Source of the DNA: JAJPXC01 sp964562375
GTDB taxonomy: Bacteria; Bacteroidota; Bacteroidia; Bacteroidales; Muribaculaceae
Assembly: GCA_964562375.1 (NCBI GenBank)
Contig: CAZLSW010000037.1
Span: 1 to 29,875, forward strand
Direction of reading: 5' to 3'
Length of the DNA stretch: 29,875 bases
Shown: one piece after another, positions 1 to 8,028 of the stretch
Layout: every line of letters starts with the position of its first letter
How positions within the stretch are numbered: position 1 is the first letter of the stretch
Notes under the pieces: generated by a model
What the model was told of the DNA's origin: nothing
The model's database searches: none
The model's input: only the letters and a program-made list of their open reading frames with translations
Made by a program: the position numbers and the translations under genes

Positions 1-499
1 ATCATCCCCACATTATCAAATAATTATGCCACTTTTTTATCCCGAACTGGGGTATTTTGACACTCCTATTTGGAGTGCTCAATCCGAAAATTATAGGCGG
101 CTTAAATCCATTCAACTAGATCGAGCTAATTATCAAGAGGACTGGGAAGCCGAAGCCTGGAAACATGTTATGGCCCAGAAGGCGAAATTTGAGCAATGGG
201 TAAATCATAATCACTTTGATATTTGTGTCAATTCATTGATGCAGCTATGCAATCGTTGCGCTACAATGCTTCAGAAACTGATGGAACGGCAACATGGCGA
301 TTTTATAAAGACTGGAGGCTTCACTGAAAATATGACAGCTGATCGCCTCACGGCTTTAAAGAATAACCCTGATGCGCCTAAATGCCCAAAATGCGGTAAA
401 CCCATGGTGAAAAGGACCGCTCAAAAAGGTGTTAATGCTGGCCATGAATTTTGGAGTTGTTCCGGATATCCTGAATGTAGAGGGACAAGGTCAATTTAA
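1..499 (+). CDS. Four-helix-bundle suffix protein, 3' part (zinc-finger C-terminus)
   Basis: The frame is open to the left edge, so the ATG at 26 is probably internal and the gene begins outside the window. The visible part has two pieces. Residues ~1-95 (counting from that ATG) are an alpha-helical stretch rich in charged and aromatic residues, ending in an LMERQ...FIKTGGFTE segment. A C-terminal four-cysteine zinc finger follows at ~118-155 (CPKCGKPM, then CSGYPEC and GTRSI), of the type found at the end of DNA topoisomerase I. This combination matches, from memory, the four helix bundle suffix domain that follows the 23S rRNA IVS-like four-helix bundle in Bacteroidetes proteins. The biochemical role is unknown; the zinc finger suggests nucleic-acid binding. 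A topoisomerase C-terminal fragment is less likely because of the helical region. Confidence 0.7.
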   Translation, partial: SSPHYQIIMPLFYPELGYFDTPIWSAQSENYRRLKSIQLDRANYQEDWEAEAWKHVMAQKAKFEQWVNHNHFDICVNSLMQLCNRCATMLQKLMERQHGDFIKTGGFTENMTADRLTALKNNPDAPKCPKCGKPMVKRTAQKGVNAGHEFWSCSGYPECRGTRSI

Positions 500-534
500 T
501 CACTATATAATGAACATCTGCAAATCTCGCTATT

Positions 535-688
535 ACGCATTATCGCTGTAACGCAATAACGCATCGAGAGGGGACATCCTCAAGGTTTTCTCCTCGAGGC
601 GTTACAGCGTTATTGCGATAAAGCGACAATGCCTCTTATCATGGCTTTCCTCCCGAGGCGTTATTGCGTTATTGCGATACAGCGATAA
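535..688. repeat. Degenerate word array (TAACGC / TTATCGC / GCGTTAT)
   Basis: The spacer between the left-edge gene and the flippase is built almost entirely from variants of one 6-10 nt word: attacgc, attatcgctg, taacgcaataacgc, gcgttacagc, gcgttattgcg. Copies occur on both strands and several are self-complementary. No gene is seen. A similar vocabulary appears at 5040-5137, 20603-20686 and 22091-22130. Confidence 0.75.
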
Positions 689-704
689 TGCGAAGAAAAA
701 TCGC

Positions 705-712
705 TATCTTTG
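705..712 (+). promoter_or_regulatory. Bacteroidetes -7 promoter element for the flippase gene
   Basis: TATCTTTG matches the Bacteroidetes -7 consensus TAnnTTTG. It ends only four bases before the ATG at 717, so the expected transcription start falls at or next to the start codon, implying a leaderless or nearly leaderless mRNA. No clear -33 element is seen. Confidence 0.65.
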
Positions 713-716
713 TGGC

Positions 717-2231
717 ATGGAAGGAGTAGTAGATAGCAGGCGGGTGGCGAGGAATACGCTGGCGCTGTACGCGAGGCTGGTGGTGACGCTGGCCGCGCAG
801 CTGTGGCTGGCTCGTGTCACCCTGCAGGCTCTCGGTGTCGACGGCTATGGCCTGTGGAGCGCCGTGGGGGCTATCGTTGCCTTGGTGGCTTTTCTGGGCC
901 AACCGATGGAAAGCTCGGTGCAAAGATTCTTGACCTTCGACCTCGGCTCGGGTGGCGCCAACCAGCGACGTATCTTCTCGGCCGCTTACACCCTGTATTT
1001 TGCAATCACTGTGGCCGTCGTCCTTCTATTGGAGACTGGTGGCTTGTGGTGGCTCAACAACGGCATGCGGCTTGGTAATCAGCCAGTTGCCGTGGCTAAT
1101 TGGACATTGCAGATGGCAATTGCGGCCACGGCGGTGTCGCTGTTGCGATTGCCTTTTGACTCGATGATATTGGCGCGTGAGCGCATGGGCTTTTACGCCA
1201 AGGCGGCGCTCGTGGAAGCGGCGTTGATGGTGTTGATAGGTCTGGGGCTATTAGCCACCCCTGAACCCAGCGTGGCTCTTTACGCCACTATGATATTGGT
1301 GCTGAGGCTGATAATGGGCTCTTTGAGCGCCATTTATTGTCGCCGAAAATTCCCTGAGGACACTCGGTTTCTCTCTCCAATCGACACATCGCTGATAAAG
1401 GATATGGCCCGATTCTGCGGTTTGACGATTATGACCGCGCTGGCTATCGCGGCCACTACCCAAGGACTTAACATCCTGATTAACGCTTATTTCGGCCTCG
1501 AGCTTAACGCCGCCTATGGGTTGGCCTTGCAGGTGGGTTCGGTGACTCTCGCTTTGGCCATGAATTTACAAAAAGCCTCGTCGCCGCAGATTGTGAAGGC
1601 ATGGGCAGCGGGCGACCATGACAGCTTCGCTAAGTTGGTCTCAGGCTCGGCGTGCTGGGCTTTCGCATTGGTGCTGGCCGTGGCTTTACCCTTGATTGTC
1701 AACGCGCAATACGTGTTAACGCTGTGGCTTGGACACGTTCCGGCATGGACGGGGGAGTTTATGGCGCTGATGCTGATTCAGGGGCTGATTTTCTGCTCGG
1801 TAGTGAGCACCGACGCGGCTATTGGCGCCACTGGACAGCAACGCTCTTACCAGCTGTGGATGAGCGCATTGACCATTTTGGGCCTGGCCGCGGCGTGGGC
1901 CGTGATGGCCCTTGGTTTCCCCGCGGTAATAGCCTTGGCGGCCAAGGTAGTGGTGGAGGTGTTGATTTGGGGTGCGAGGGTCGCGTTTCTGCATCGCCAA
2001 GTGGGAATCCGCGCGGGTAAGTATCTGCGCGACACGCTAATACCCGTCCTCTCCTTGTGGTTTATCGCATATCTTTTGGTGGCTCTCGCCGGATTATGGC
2101 TGCATGAAAAACCGCTGCCGCGACTGGTGGTCACAACAGCGGTATGCTGGGGCGTAATCGCCTGGTTTATGCGTACATATTCTCGATCTCGGCTGCGTAG
2201 CGCGAGGCGATTACCGGTCGACGTATCTTAA
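717..2231 (+). CDS. Polysaccharide/lipid-linked oligosaccharide flippase (MOP superfamily)
   Basis: The 504-residue product is a polytopic inner-membrane protein with about 12-14 hydrophobic segments. The N-terminal region (ARNTLALYARLVVTLAAQ and LGVDGYGLWSAVG) is typical of Wzx/RfbX-like exporters, which flip undecaprenyl-linked glycans across the inner membrane. The in-frame ATG at 672 lies in repeat sequence upstream of the promoter, so ATG 717, just after the -7 element, is chosen. The final ~21 residues, rich in Arg and Ser, are encoded on sequence that is also the 3' end of the convergent acyl-CoA ligase gene; they look like a read-through tail rather than part of the fold. The glycosyltransferase at 4215 may act in the same glycan pathway, though the two genes are not in one operon. 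The substrate cannot be told. Confidence 0.85.
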   Translation: MEGVVDSRRVARNTLALYARLVVTLAAQLWLARVTLQALGVDGYGLWSAVGAIVALVAFLGQPMESSVQRFLTFDLGSGGANQRRIFSAAYTLYFAITVAVVLLLETGGLWWLNNGMRLGNQPVAVANWTLQMAIAATAVSLLRLPFDSMILARERMGFYAKAALVEAALMVLIGLGLLATPEPSVALYATMILVLRLIMGSLSAIYCRRKFPEDTRFLSPIDTSLIKDMARFCGLTIMTALAIAATTQGLNILINAYFGLELNAAYGLALQVGSVTLALAMNLQKASSPQIVKAWAAGDHDSFAKLVSGSACWAFALVLAVALPLIVNAQYVLTLWLGHVPAWTGEFMALMLIQGLIFCSVVSTDAAIGATGQQRSYQLWMSALTILGLAAAWAVMALGFPAVIALAAKVVVEVLIWGARVAFLHRQVGIRAGKYLRDTLIPVLSLWFIAYLLVALAGLWLHEKPLPRLVVTTAVCWGVIAWFMRTYSRSRLRSARRLPVDVS

Positions 2232-3972
2232 GGGTGTTGGTTAATTCACCGGCCTCCATCGTAAACTCCTTGGGCAGCAGGGTGAAGCGCTTAATTTTCT
2301 CAAACGACGCGAAGCCGTTTTGCAGACGGTCGATGCGGCGCTCGATCATCTCTCGTATTTCGGGCCTCTTGACCAATTGGTCGACGTTGTCAAATTGGAT
2401 TCCCTTGCGGCGAGCGTAGGCTTTCAGGGCCTCAAACGCGGGGATGATAATGGCTGTAACGTACTTGCGCTTATCGCCGATAACTGCCACTTGCTCAATG
2501 TATTTATCCTCGCCAAGACGGCTTTCGATAGCTTGAGGGGCGATGTATTTGCCGTTGGAGGTTTTGAACAGGTCCTTGATGCGCTCGGTAAGGACGATAG
2601 CCCCGGTTGAGTCGATGAAACCAGCATCGCCGGTGCGGAACCATCCGTCGCGGGTGAACGCCTCGCGAGTCTCCTTAGGCTTGTTGTAGTAGCCGCGCAT
2701 CACGGTAGGCCCCTTGACCAGAATCTCGTTTTCCTTGCCTATTTTCACCTGCACGCGGGGCATCGGTTGGCCCACAGTGCCGATTTCGTAACCAGTTAAG
2801 GGGAAGCACGATACCGAGGCGGTGGTTTCGGAAAGGCCGTAGCCGATCACGATGTTGATTCCGCAGGAGTGGAGGAATTCGGTGATGGTGGCGCTGAGAG
2901 GGGCTCCGGCGGTGGGGAAAATCACGGGTCGACCGATGCCGATTGCCGCGCGCAATTGGGCGAACACGCGCTTGTCGTAGAATTTCCATTGACGCTCGAG
3001 CCACCAGGGGGCACGGCGTCCGCGTCGCTCGTATTCAAGGTTGCGTTTGCGGCCGATGCGTAGCGCGCGAGCTATCATCATGCGTTGGAAACCGCTCATC
3101 TTGCCAATCTTCTCTTGCACAGCTTGATACACCTTTTCCCAGAATCGGGGCACAGAGCACATGGCGGTAGGCTTTATCAGCGGTAACACGTCCTGTATCT
3201 CCTTGGGGTTGAGGTTGATAAACACTCTTACGCCAGTGAAAAGGCAGAAGTAGGTCCACCCCTTCTCGAAGACGTGGCTAAGGGGTAGGAAGGCCACCGA
3301 TGTATCCTGATCGGTGACATAAGGCAAACGCTCGCGGTGAATCTCCATAGCGGCGTTGAAGCAGCTGTGGGGAAGGATAGCGCCTTTGGGCTCGCCGGTG
3401 GTGCCAGAGGTGTAGATCAGTGTGGCGATATCCTCGGGAGTCGACGCGCGGCGACGGCGGTCGACCTCGGCTCGGCATTGCTCGGAAGCGGCGTCGCCGA
3501 GGGCCAGGAAATCGTCGAAGAACATTGTGGTGTTGTCGCCCTCCTCGAGCGTCACATGGGTGTAAGCGAGTATGCGCTTGAGGTTGGGGCAATTAGCGCC
3601 AGCCGCGCGGGCTATGTCGTATTGTTTTTGGTCTCCCACGGCGATGATATGCGCCTTTGTATCGTTGAGGATATACTCTACTTGCTCGCGCGAGGATGTG
3701 GCGTAGATAGCGACTGGCACGGCGCGCACGGCGTAGCAGGCGAAGTCGGTAATCAGGATTCCGGGGCGGTTGGGAGAGAAAATAGCAATATTTTCCTGCA
3801 CTTTGACGCCAAGGATCTCCAAGGCCTGGGCGGCCTTGTCGACCAATTGGTTGAATTGGCGCCAAGATGTCGACTGGATTTCGGTGCTACCTTCCTCTCG
3901 GAAGCTGTAGACCTCACGGTCGCCATATTTAAGTGCCTGACGGGCAGGCAACATCGTAAGCGTATTTGTCAT
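2167..3972 (-). CDS. Long-chain fatty acid-CoA ligase (AMP-forming)
   Basis: The 601-residue product belongs to the ANL superfamily and activates fatty acids with ATP and CoA through an acyl-adenylate. Visible motifs include the P-loop-like TSGTTGEPKG at residues 188-197, YGLSETTA in the middle, and GWFRTGDAGF then LTERIKDLFKTSNGKYIAP in the C-terminal half. The length and the LKIRRPVIASRY...ENMY ending fit the bacterial AMP-dependent ligases often annotated FadD. ATG 3972 is chosen over a TTG ten codons upstream because it begins the conserved N-terminus. The last 65 bp overlap the convergent flippase gene. A candidate promoter lies at 4072-4079, giving a leader of roughly 95 nt. The protein is cytosolic or peripheral to the inner membrane. 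Its role may be fatty-acid salvage or supply for envelope lipids; chain-length preference is not visible. Confidence 0.93.
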   Translation of the reverse strand: MTNTLTMLPARQALKYGDREVYSFREEGSTEIQSTSWRQFNQLVDKAAQALEILGVKVQENIAIFSPNRPGILITDFACYAVRAVPVAIYATSSREQVEYILNDTKAHIIAVGDQKQYDIARAAGANCPNLKRILAYTHVTLEEGDNTTMFFDDFLALGDAASEQCRAEVDRRRRASTPEDIATLIYTSGTTGEPKGAILPHSCFNAAMEIHRERLPYVTDQDTSVAFLPLSHVFEKGWTYFCLFTGVRVFINLNPKEIQDVLPLIKPTAMCSVPRFWEKVYQAVQEKIGKMSGFQRMMIARALRIGRKRNLEYERRGRRAPWWLERQWKFYDKRVFAQLRAAIGIGRPVIFPTAGAPLSATITEFLHSCGINIVIGYGLSETTASVSCFPLTGYEIGTVGQPMPRVQVKIGKENEILVKGPTVMRGYYNKPKETREAFTRDGWFRTGDAGFIDSTGAIVLTERIKDLFKTSNGKYIAPQAIESRLGEDKYIEQVAVIGDKRKYVTAIIIPAFEALKAYARRKGIQFDNVDQLVKRPEIREMIERRIDRLQNGFASFEKIKRFTLLPKEFTMEAGELTNTLKIRRPVIASRYAAEIENMYA

Positions 3973-4071
3973 TCTATCGCAATTTAATTTAGCCGCAGTC
4001 AAGGTTAGGTATACAAGCTTTCAGGCGGCATATTTGCTGTTCATTTTCAGCTTAATGGCTCAAAAATCGCG

Positions 4072-4079
4072 CAAATTTA
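4072..4079 (-). promoter_or_regulatory. -7 promoter element for the acyl-CoA ligase gene
   Basis: On the minus strand this reads TAAATTTG, a full match to TAnnTTTG. It lies about 100 bases upstream of the ligase ATG. No convincing -33 element is seen. The 3973-4214 spacer is the divergent promoter region shared with the glycosyltransferase gene; no other feature was found in it. Confidence 0.55.
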
Positions 4080-4179
4080 CAACCTTTCCGCTTAATAAGT
4101 AACGTTTTAGGGGAGGGAAATGACGTAGCGTTAACATTTATTGATTTCACGCGCACGGTGAGTTAAAACGTGCCGATTG

Positions 4180-4210
4180 TTGCGCGACCGCCCGAAAAGC
4201 CGTATCTTTG
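4180..4210 (+). promoter_or_regulatory. Promoter (-33/-7) of the glycosyltransferase gene
   Basis: TTG at 4180-4182, then 20 nt, then TATCTTTG at 4203-4210, a good Bacteroidetes promoter. Four bases separate the -7 element from the ATG at 4215, again predicting a leaderless or nearly leaderless transcript. Confidence 0.7.
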
Positions 4211-4214
4211 CCTT

Positions 4215-5015
4215 ATGAATCACCCTTTGCCATCTCTGGAAGTGTTGATCTGCGCCCTCGGCGCGGAGGGCTTGGAGCGCGCCTGCCGAATCCCGCACGC
4301 GCCACAAGAGGGGGTGATCTACACAATCTCGCTCCAAGGAGCTCCCGATGCGTCCCTGCCCGAGCAACTTGCAGAACGAAAGGACGTTAGGCTTATTCAT
4401 TGCCCTTCGCTGGGGCTTAGCCGCAATCGCAATTTCGCCATCGTTCATGCCACTGGCGACCTCTTGCTCACCGCCGACGACGACCTGCAATACTTCCCCG
4501 ACGCGTTCCGGAAAATCAGAGAGACTTTTTCCCAACACCCCGATGCCGCCGCGGCTCTGTTCCGCTACGTTTTGGCCGATGGTAGCCAAGAAAAACGTTA
4601 TCCTGCTGGTACCGTGGATGTTAAGCGACGACTGCCCAAGGGATATTACGTCACTTCTTTTGAATTGGCTCATCGCCGAGCCACCAATATATTTTATCCA
4701 GAAAATATGGGGGTGGGGGAGGAATTGGGCTGCGGCGAGGAATCGGTTGCGGTCGACCGATTGTTGAAATCGGGAGCTAAGGTAATCCTCAGCGACACAG
4801 TGATTTGCGTGCATCCCGAAGCAACTACAGGCACTCGCCATGGTTTCAATCGAAGTAACACCATGGGACAAGGTGCCACAATCGGTATTCTCCATCCCTA
4901 TTCTTGGCCTATGCGCTTGCCGATTAAGGCATTACGGATGGTAAAAGCCCACCAAGGTCCCCTCCCAAAGCTCTTATTCTACCTCTTCAAAGGAGCCATT
5001 TCGGCCAAGGGTTAA
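4215..5015 (+). CDS. Family 2 glycosyltransferase (GT-A fold)
   Basis: The 266-residue product has a GT-A architecture: LEVLICALGAEGL at the N-terminus, a GLSRNRNFAI segment at ~70, the metal/nucleotide-sugar motif LLTADDDLQYF at ~88-98, and an acceptor-side region with GEELGCGEE near ~175. There are no clear transmembrane segments, so it probably works at the cytoplasmic face of the inner membrane. ATG 4215 is chosen because the upstream in-frame ATG (4170) precedes the promoter. It is monocistronic: the fatty-acid ligase is divergent and uvrC is convergent. Donor and acceptor are unknown; capsule, O-antigen or glycoprotein glycan synthesis are all possible. Confidence 0.85.
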   Translation: MNHPLPSLEVLICALGAEGLERACRIPHAPQEGVIYTISLQGAPDASLPEQLAERKDVRLIHCPSLGLSRNRNFAIVHATGDLLLTADDDLQYFPDAFRKIRETFSQHPDAAAALFRYVLADGSQEKRYPAGTVDVKRRLPKGYYVTSFELAHRRATNIFYPENMGVGEELGCGEESVAVDRLLKSGAKVILSDTVICVHPEATTGTRHGFNRSNTMGQGATIGILHPYSWPMRLPIKALRMVKAHQGPLPKLLFYLFKGAISAKG

Positions 5016-5039
5016 AGAGCACTAAATCAGCGGATTGCG

Positions 5040-5137
5040 ATGTTTCGTTATTACGGGATTACGTAATTGCGTTATTACGTTATTGCGTTATTGCGTGATT
5101 ACGTTATTGCGTGATTACGTGATTACGTAATAAGGAG
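5040..5137. repeat. Degenerate word array (GTTATTACG / GATTACGTAAT)
   Basis: The 127-nt spacer between the convergent glycosyltransferase and uvrC genes is filled with near-tandem variants of gttattacg, gattacgt and gttattgcg. No T-tract terminator hairpin is obvious. It belongs to the same general class as the arrays at 535, 20603 and 22091. Confidence 0.75.
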
Positions 5138-5142
5138 TAAAA

Positions 5143-6957
5143 TTACGTCGGGAGGGACGAGAAATAGTCGTTGAGGGCCCTCGCCCTCACAGGACCTACC
5201 GCCTCTACTATCTCGGCGTATGGTGCCTCGCGCAATCGCTTGACGCTCTTGAATTTGGCCAATAGCGCGTCGCGGCTCTTTGGGCCTATGCCCGGGATGT
5301 CGTCAAGCTCGGAATGCACCTGCGACTTGCTGCGACGGTTGCGGTGATGGGTGATGCCGAAGCGGTGAGCCTCGTCGCGCAGGTGTTGCACCACGCGCAG
5401 CGACTCGGAATTTTTATCGATATAGAGCGGCACGCTGTCGCCGGGGAAATAAATCTCTTCCAGTCGTTTAGCTATGCCCACCACCGCGATTGTGCCTCTA
5501 AGGCCAATCTCTTCCAAAGCCTCGACAGCGGCGCTCAACTGTCCCTTGCCGCCGTCGACCACAATAAGTTGGGGCAACCCCTCCCCCTCTTGCATCAGGC
5601 GCGTGTAACGGCGGGTGAGTACCTCCTTCATCGAGGCGAAATCGTCGGGACCCTCCACGGTTTTGATGTTGAAGTGGCGGTAATCCTTCTTGCTGGGCTT
5701 GGCGTCGCGGAACACCACGCAGGAGGCTACTGGATTGGTTCCCTGGATGTTAGAGTTGTCGAAACATTCGATATGGCGTGGCAATTCCGAGAGGCGGAAG
5801 TCGGCCTTTATGCGCTCCAGAGTGCGCTCGGCGCGAGCCTCGGGGTTGGTTTTCTCCATGTGCTTGAGGGCGTCGATTTTGTTTTGGCGGGCGTTGCGTG
5901 TCGACACTTCGAGTAGCTTGGCTTTGTCGCCGCGCTGGGGGATGGTGAAGGTGATGTCGGGGTCGTCGAAATCGGGCAATACAGGCACGATCACCTCGTC
6001 GTATTCCACGGTGAGGCGCTGACGTATCTCGTCCATAGCATAAGCGAGGAGCTGGGCGTGGCTTTCGTCCAAGCGTCGCTTGTAACGCAGTGTCAATGAG
6101 CGCACAACTGCACCTCGACGCACGTGCATATAGTTGATGTAGACGTCGCGATCGTCGTCGTCGATACCGAATACGTCGACATCGCCCACCACCGCCGAAA
6201 CGATTACGCTCTTTGCCCGGTAGCGTTCCACGAGCCTGTACCGTTCCTTCACCTCCTGGGCCTCCTCGAAGCGCATCTCCATGGCCAGTTGCTCCATCTG
6301 TCCGCGCAGGTGGTCCATCAGCTCGCCGGTTTCGCCTCGCAGAATCTGCTTGGCGCGGTCGATCCACTCGTGGTAGGTGTCAACCGACACCTCTCCCACG
6401 CAGCAGCCGTGGCATTTTTTCAGGTGGTACTCGAGGCATCTACGGCCCTTGCCCTTGTCAATGTAATCCTGGGTGATGGGCAAGCGGCAGGAGCGTAGGG
6501 GGTAAAGCTCGCGTATGAGCTCGAGCACGGCTCGGGCCGAGCCCACGTCGGTGAACGGCCCGAAATATTTCGACCCGTCCTTGATGCGCTGGCGAGTGAG
6601 GAATATTCTGGGAAACAGCTCGTTGGTGACTACAATCCACGGATAGCTTTTGTCGTCCTTGAGCAGCACGTTGTAGCGCGGCTGGTACTCCTTGATCATC
6701 GAATTTTCGAGATTGAGGGCATCCTGCTCGGTGGGGACGACGATGTAGCTCATGTCGACTATTGCCCTGACAAGCAGGTTGGTACGCAGCGAGGGATGGG
6801 TGCGGTTGAAGTATGACGACACGCGTCGCTTCAGGTTTTTGGCCTTGCCCACGTATATGACGGTGCCCTCCTTGTCGTAGTACATATACACGCCAGGAGT
6901 ATCGGGAAGAAACGAAATCTTCTCCTTAAGCATCTGCGACTTGTCATGCTTCGCCAT
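5143..6957 (-). CDS. uvrC: UvrABC excinuclease subunit C
   Basis: The 604-residue product makes the dual incisions in nucleotide excision repair after loading by UvrA/UvrB. The domain order is canonical: GIY-YIG nuclease at ~15-95 (PGVYMYY, then IYVGKAKNLKRR), a cysteine cluster at ~157-190 (RSC..., RRCLEYH, KKCHGCC) at the place of the UvrC iron-sulfur site, a UVR motif at ~210-240 that binds UvrB, an RNase H-like C-terminal nuclease (FDNSNIQG), and tandem helix-hairpin-helix motifs near the end (DIPGIGPKSRDALL, AVGPVRARAL). The start codon lies one base after the stop of the small gene upstream, so uvrC appears to be the last gene of the DUF3791/DUF3990 operon. No closer promoter is visible. 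Confidence 0.97.
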   Translation of the reverse strand: MAKHDKSQMLKEKISFLPDTPGVYMYYDKEGTVIYVGKAKNLKRRVSSYFNRTHPSLRTNLLVRAIVDMSYIVVPTEQDALNLENSMIKEYQPRYNVLLKDDKSYPWIVVTNELFPRIFLTRQRIKDGSKYFGPFTDVGSARAVLELIRELYPLRSCRLPITQDYIDKGKGRRCLEYHLKKCHGCCVGEVSVDTYHEWIDRAKQILRGETGELMDHLRGQMEQLAMEMRFEEAQEVKERYRLVERYRAKSVIVSAVVGDVDVFGIDDDDRDVYINYMHVRRGAVVRSLTLRYKRRLDESHAQLLAYAMDEIRQRLTVEYDEVIVPVLPDFDDPDITFTIPQRGDKAKLLEVSTRNARQNKIDALKHMEKTNPEARAERTLERIKADFRLSELPRHIECFDNSNIQGTNPVASCVVFRDAKPSKKDYRHFNIKTVEGPDDFASMKEVLTRRYTRLMQEGEGLPQLIVVDGGKGQLSAAVEALEEIGLRGTIAVVGIAKRLEEIYFPGDSVPLYIDKNSESLRVVQHLRDEAHRFGITHHRNRRSKSQVHSELDDIPGIGPKSRDALLAKFKSVKRLREAPYAEIVEAVGPVRARALNDYFSSLPT

Positions 6958-6958
6958 G

Positions 6959-7177
6959 TTAGTTAGGCTTCCCTTTTTTTATTTCCTCTGTTAGGGTGTC
7001 ATAGATATATGGAGTGCTTTGAAAGCACAAGCCAGTATCTAAATTGTTAAGACTTTCAAAAGTGTCGGAATTAAAAAGTGTGTCAAAGGCCTCCTCCTGT
7101 GTCATGCCGTCACGCATGAGCAAAAGGATGAGATCCTTACAGACATCTTCTAATATGAAAGCTATTTTATTCATCAT
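6959..7177 (-). CDS. Small DUF3791-like protein (third gene of the DUF3990 module)
   Basis: This acidic 72-residue protein is predicted to be mostly alpha-helical (ILEDVCKDLILLLMRDGMTQEEAFDTLF), ending in a ...YIYDTLTEEIKKGKPN tail. It has no signal peptide or membrane segment. It resembles the short proteins that follow DUF3990 genes in other Bacteroidales, which I recall as DUF3791-like; the assignment is from memory. The ATG overlaps the stop of the DUF3990 gene by 4 nt (ATGA), and its own stop lies one base before the uvrC ATG. Both junctions suggest translational coupling. By position it could be an antitoxin or accessory partner of the DUF3990 protein; this is inference. Confidence 0.75.
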   Translation of the reverse strand: MMNKIAFILEDVCKDLILLLMRDGMTQEEAFDTLFNSDTFESLNNLDTGLCFQSTPYIYDTLTEEIKKGKPN

Positions 7178-7656
7178 TCATCGTCCACTTTCTTTAACAA
7201 TGCCACAGCTCGATCGGTTCCAAAAAAATATTGATAAGTGATGCCCTTCATATATTTCAACTCCTTAAGGAATCTTTCCTTATCAATAATTCCAGCCGTA
7301 TACCAACGTATCTGCATCCCAACTCTATCGTTGGCGATTGGTCCAATTACTATGTCAAAATCGTGAACGGCTTGGTTGGAGCTATTGTTTCGATTGAGTA
7401 GAATGAAATCAGCCCATTCCTCCGAGTAGCCCTCAAAGGTCTTAATCTTAAGATTAGAAGCTCGCTCTAAGTCGAAAATGTATACGTTGACCACGGGAGC
7501 GCCTTCTTTTGTTTGGAGCGCCTTGCGTTTACCCATCTCAAAGGCTTGCTCCTTGTCGGGAGATAAATAAAAACCTTTGCCAAAGTCCTTCCCGACTTTA
7601 GAGCGACCGAGGTCAATTTTGTCAATGCTGACGTTTGATCCGTGGTATAATTTCAT
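7174..7656 (-). CDS. DUF3990 protein, ADP-ribosyltransferase-like candidate toxin
   Basis: The 160-residue cytosolic protein begins MKLYHGSN. The YHGS motif (His5) followed by KDFGKGFYLS (Tyr30) resembles the first two signature positions of the ADP-ribosyltransferase fold, and a DIVIGPIANDRVG core is typical of DUF3990 as I remember it. The ATG at 7656 overlaps the preceding stop by 4 nt (ATGA), so it is preferred to the in-frame ATG nine codons earlier. It sits between two small helical genes, and partners of this kind are commonly found beside DUF3990. A toxin role, as in toxin-antitoxin or phage-defence modules, is plausible but inferred from fold resemblance and context. The target is unknown. 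Confidence 0.8.
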   Translation of the reverse strand: MKLYHGSNVSIDKIDLGRSKVGKDFGKGFYLSPDKEQAFEMGKRKALQTKEGAPVVNVYIFDLERASNLKIKTFEGYSEEWADFILLNRNNSSNQAVHDFDIVIGPIANDRVGMQIRWYTAGIIDKERFLKELKYMKGITYQYFFGTDRAVALLKKVDDE

Positions 7657-7877
7657 GCTATGGAACCTCCATTTTTCCCGCAATACTGTGTAAGGTCCTC
7701 TATAACGGTGTTAAGAGGGAGGGTGTGGTTCACTCCATAGCATTGATCAATGAATAACAACCCTCTGAAACGTTTCAGATAATGGTAGGATTGCCGCAGC
7801 GAGAGGGAATGGGCTGCAGCAAATTCTGAAATGATGCACAATAAATATGCTACTTTATCTTTGACAGGGTACTCCAT
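7653..7877 (-). CDS. DUF3791 small protein (first gene of the module)
   Basis: This 74-residue protein starts MEYPVKDKVAYLLCIISEFA and contains a helical SLRQSYHYLKRF segment and a YGVNHTLPLNTVIEDLTQYC...GGS ending, the pattern I associate with DUF3791. ATG 7877 is chosen because the -7 promoter element ends six bases upstream; a TTG three codons earlier lies against that element. It is the first gene of a four-gene minus-strand operon (DUF3791, DUF3990, DUF3791-like, uvrC). A regulator or antitoxin role is inferred only from its size, its position ahead of DUF3990, and the shared overlap architecture. Confidence 0.78.
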   Translation of the reverse strand: MEYPVKDKVAYLLCIISEFAAAHSLSLRQSYHYLKRFRGLLFIDQCYGVNHTLPLNTVIEDLTQYCGKNGGSIA

Positions 7878-7883
7878 AGGCGA

Positions 7884-7891
7884 CAAAGATA
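7884..7891 (-). promoter_or_regulatory. -7 promoter element of the DUF3791-DUF3990-uvrC operon
   Basis: On the minus strand this reads TATCTTTG, a perfect TAnnTTTG match. It ends six bases before the ATG at 7877. No other TAnnTTTG was found in the 300 bases upstream of uvrC, so this may be the operon's main promoter. A -33 box is not clear. Confidence 0.65.
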
Positions 7892-7974
7892 GCTAAATTT
7901 TTGAAAAACCTAAGATTTTTGGGGGGATTTGTTAAAAATTGGGGGACGAAGGGTGCAATTTCGCGGATTTATAC

Positions 7975-7982
7975 TATTTTTG
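7975..7982 (+). promoter_or_regulatory. -7 promoter element of the exported-protein cluster
   Basis: TATTTTTG matches TAnnTTTG and lies 46 bases before the ATG at 8029, so the predicted leader is about 40 nt. It faces away from the DUF3791 operon promoter; the 7878-8028 spacer is a divergent control region. Confidence 0.5.
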
Positions 7983-8028
7983 TGGTTTATTAGCAACTAC
8001 ACGCTTCTACCAACACGCCCTTACCGCC

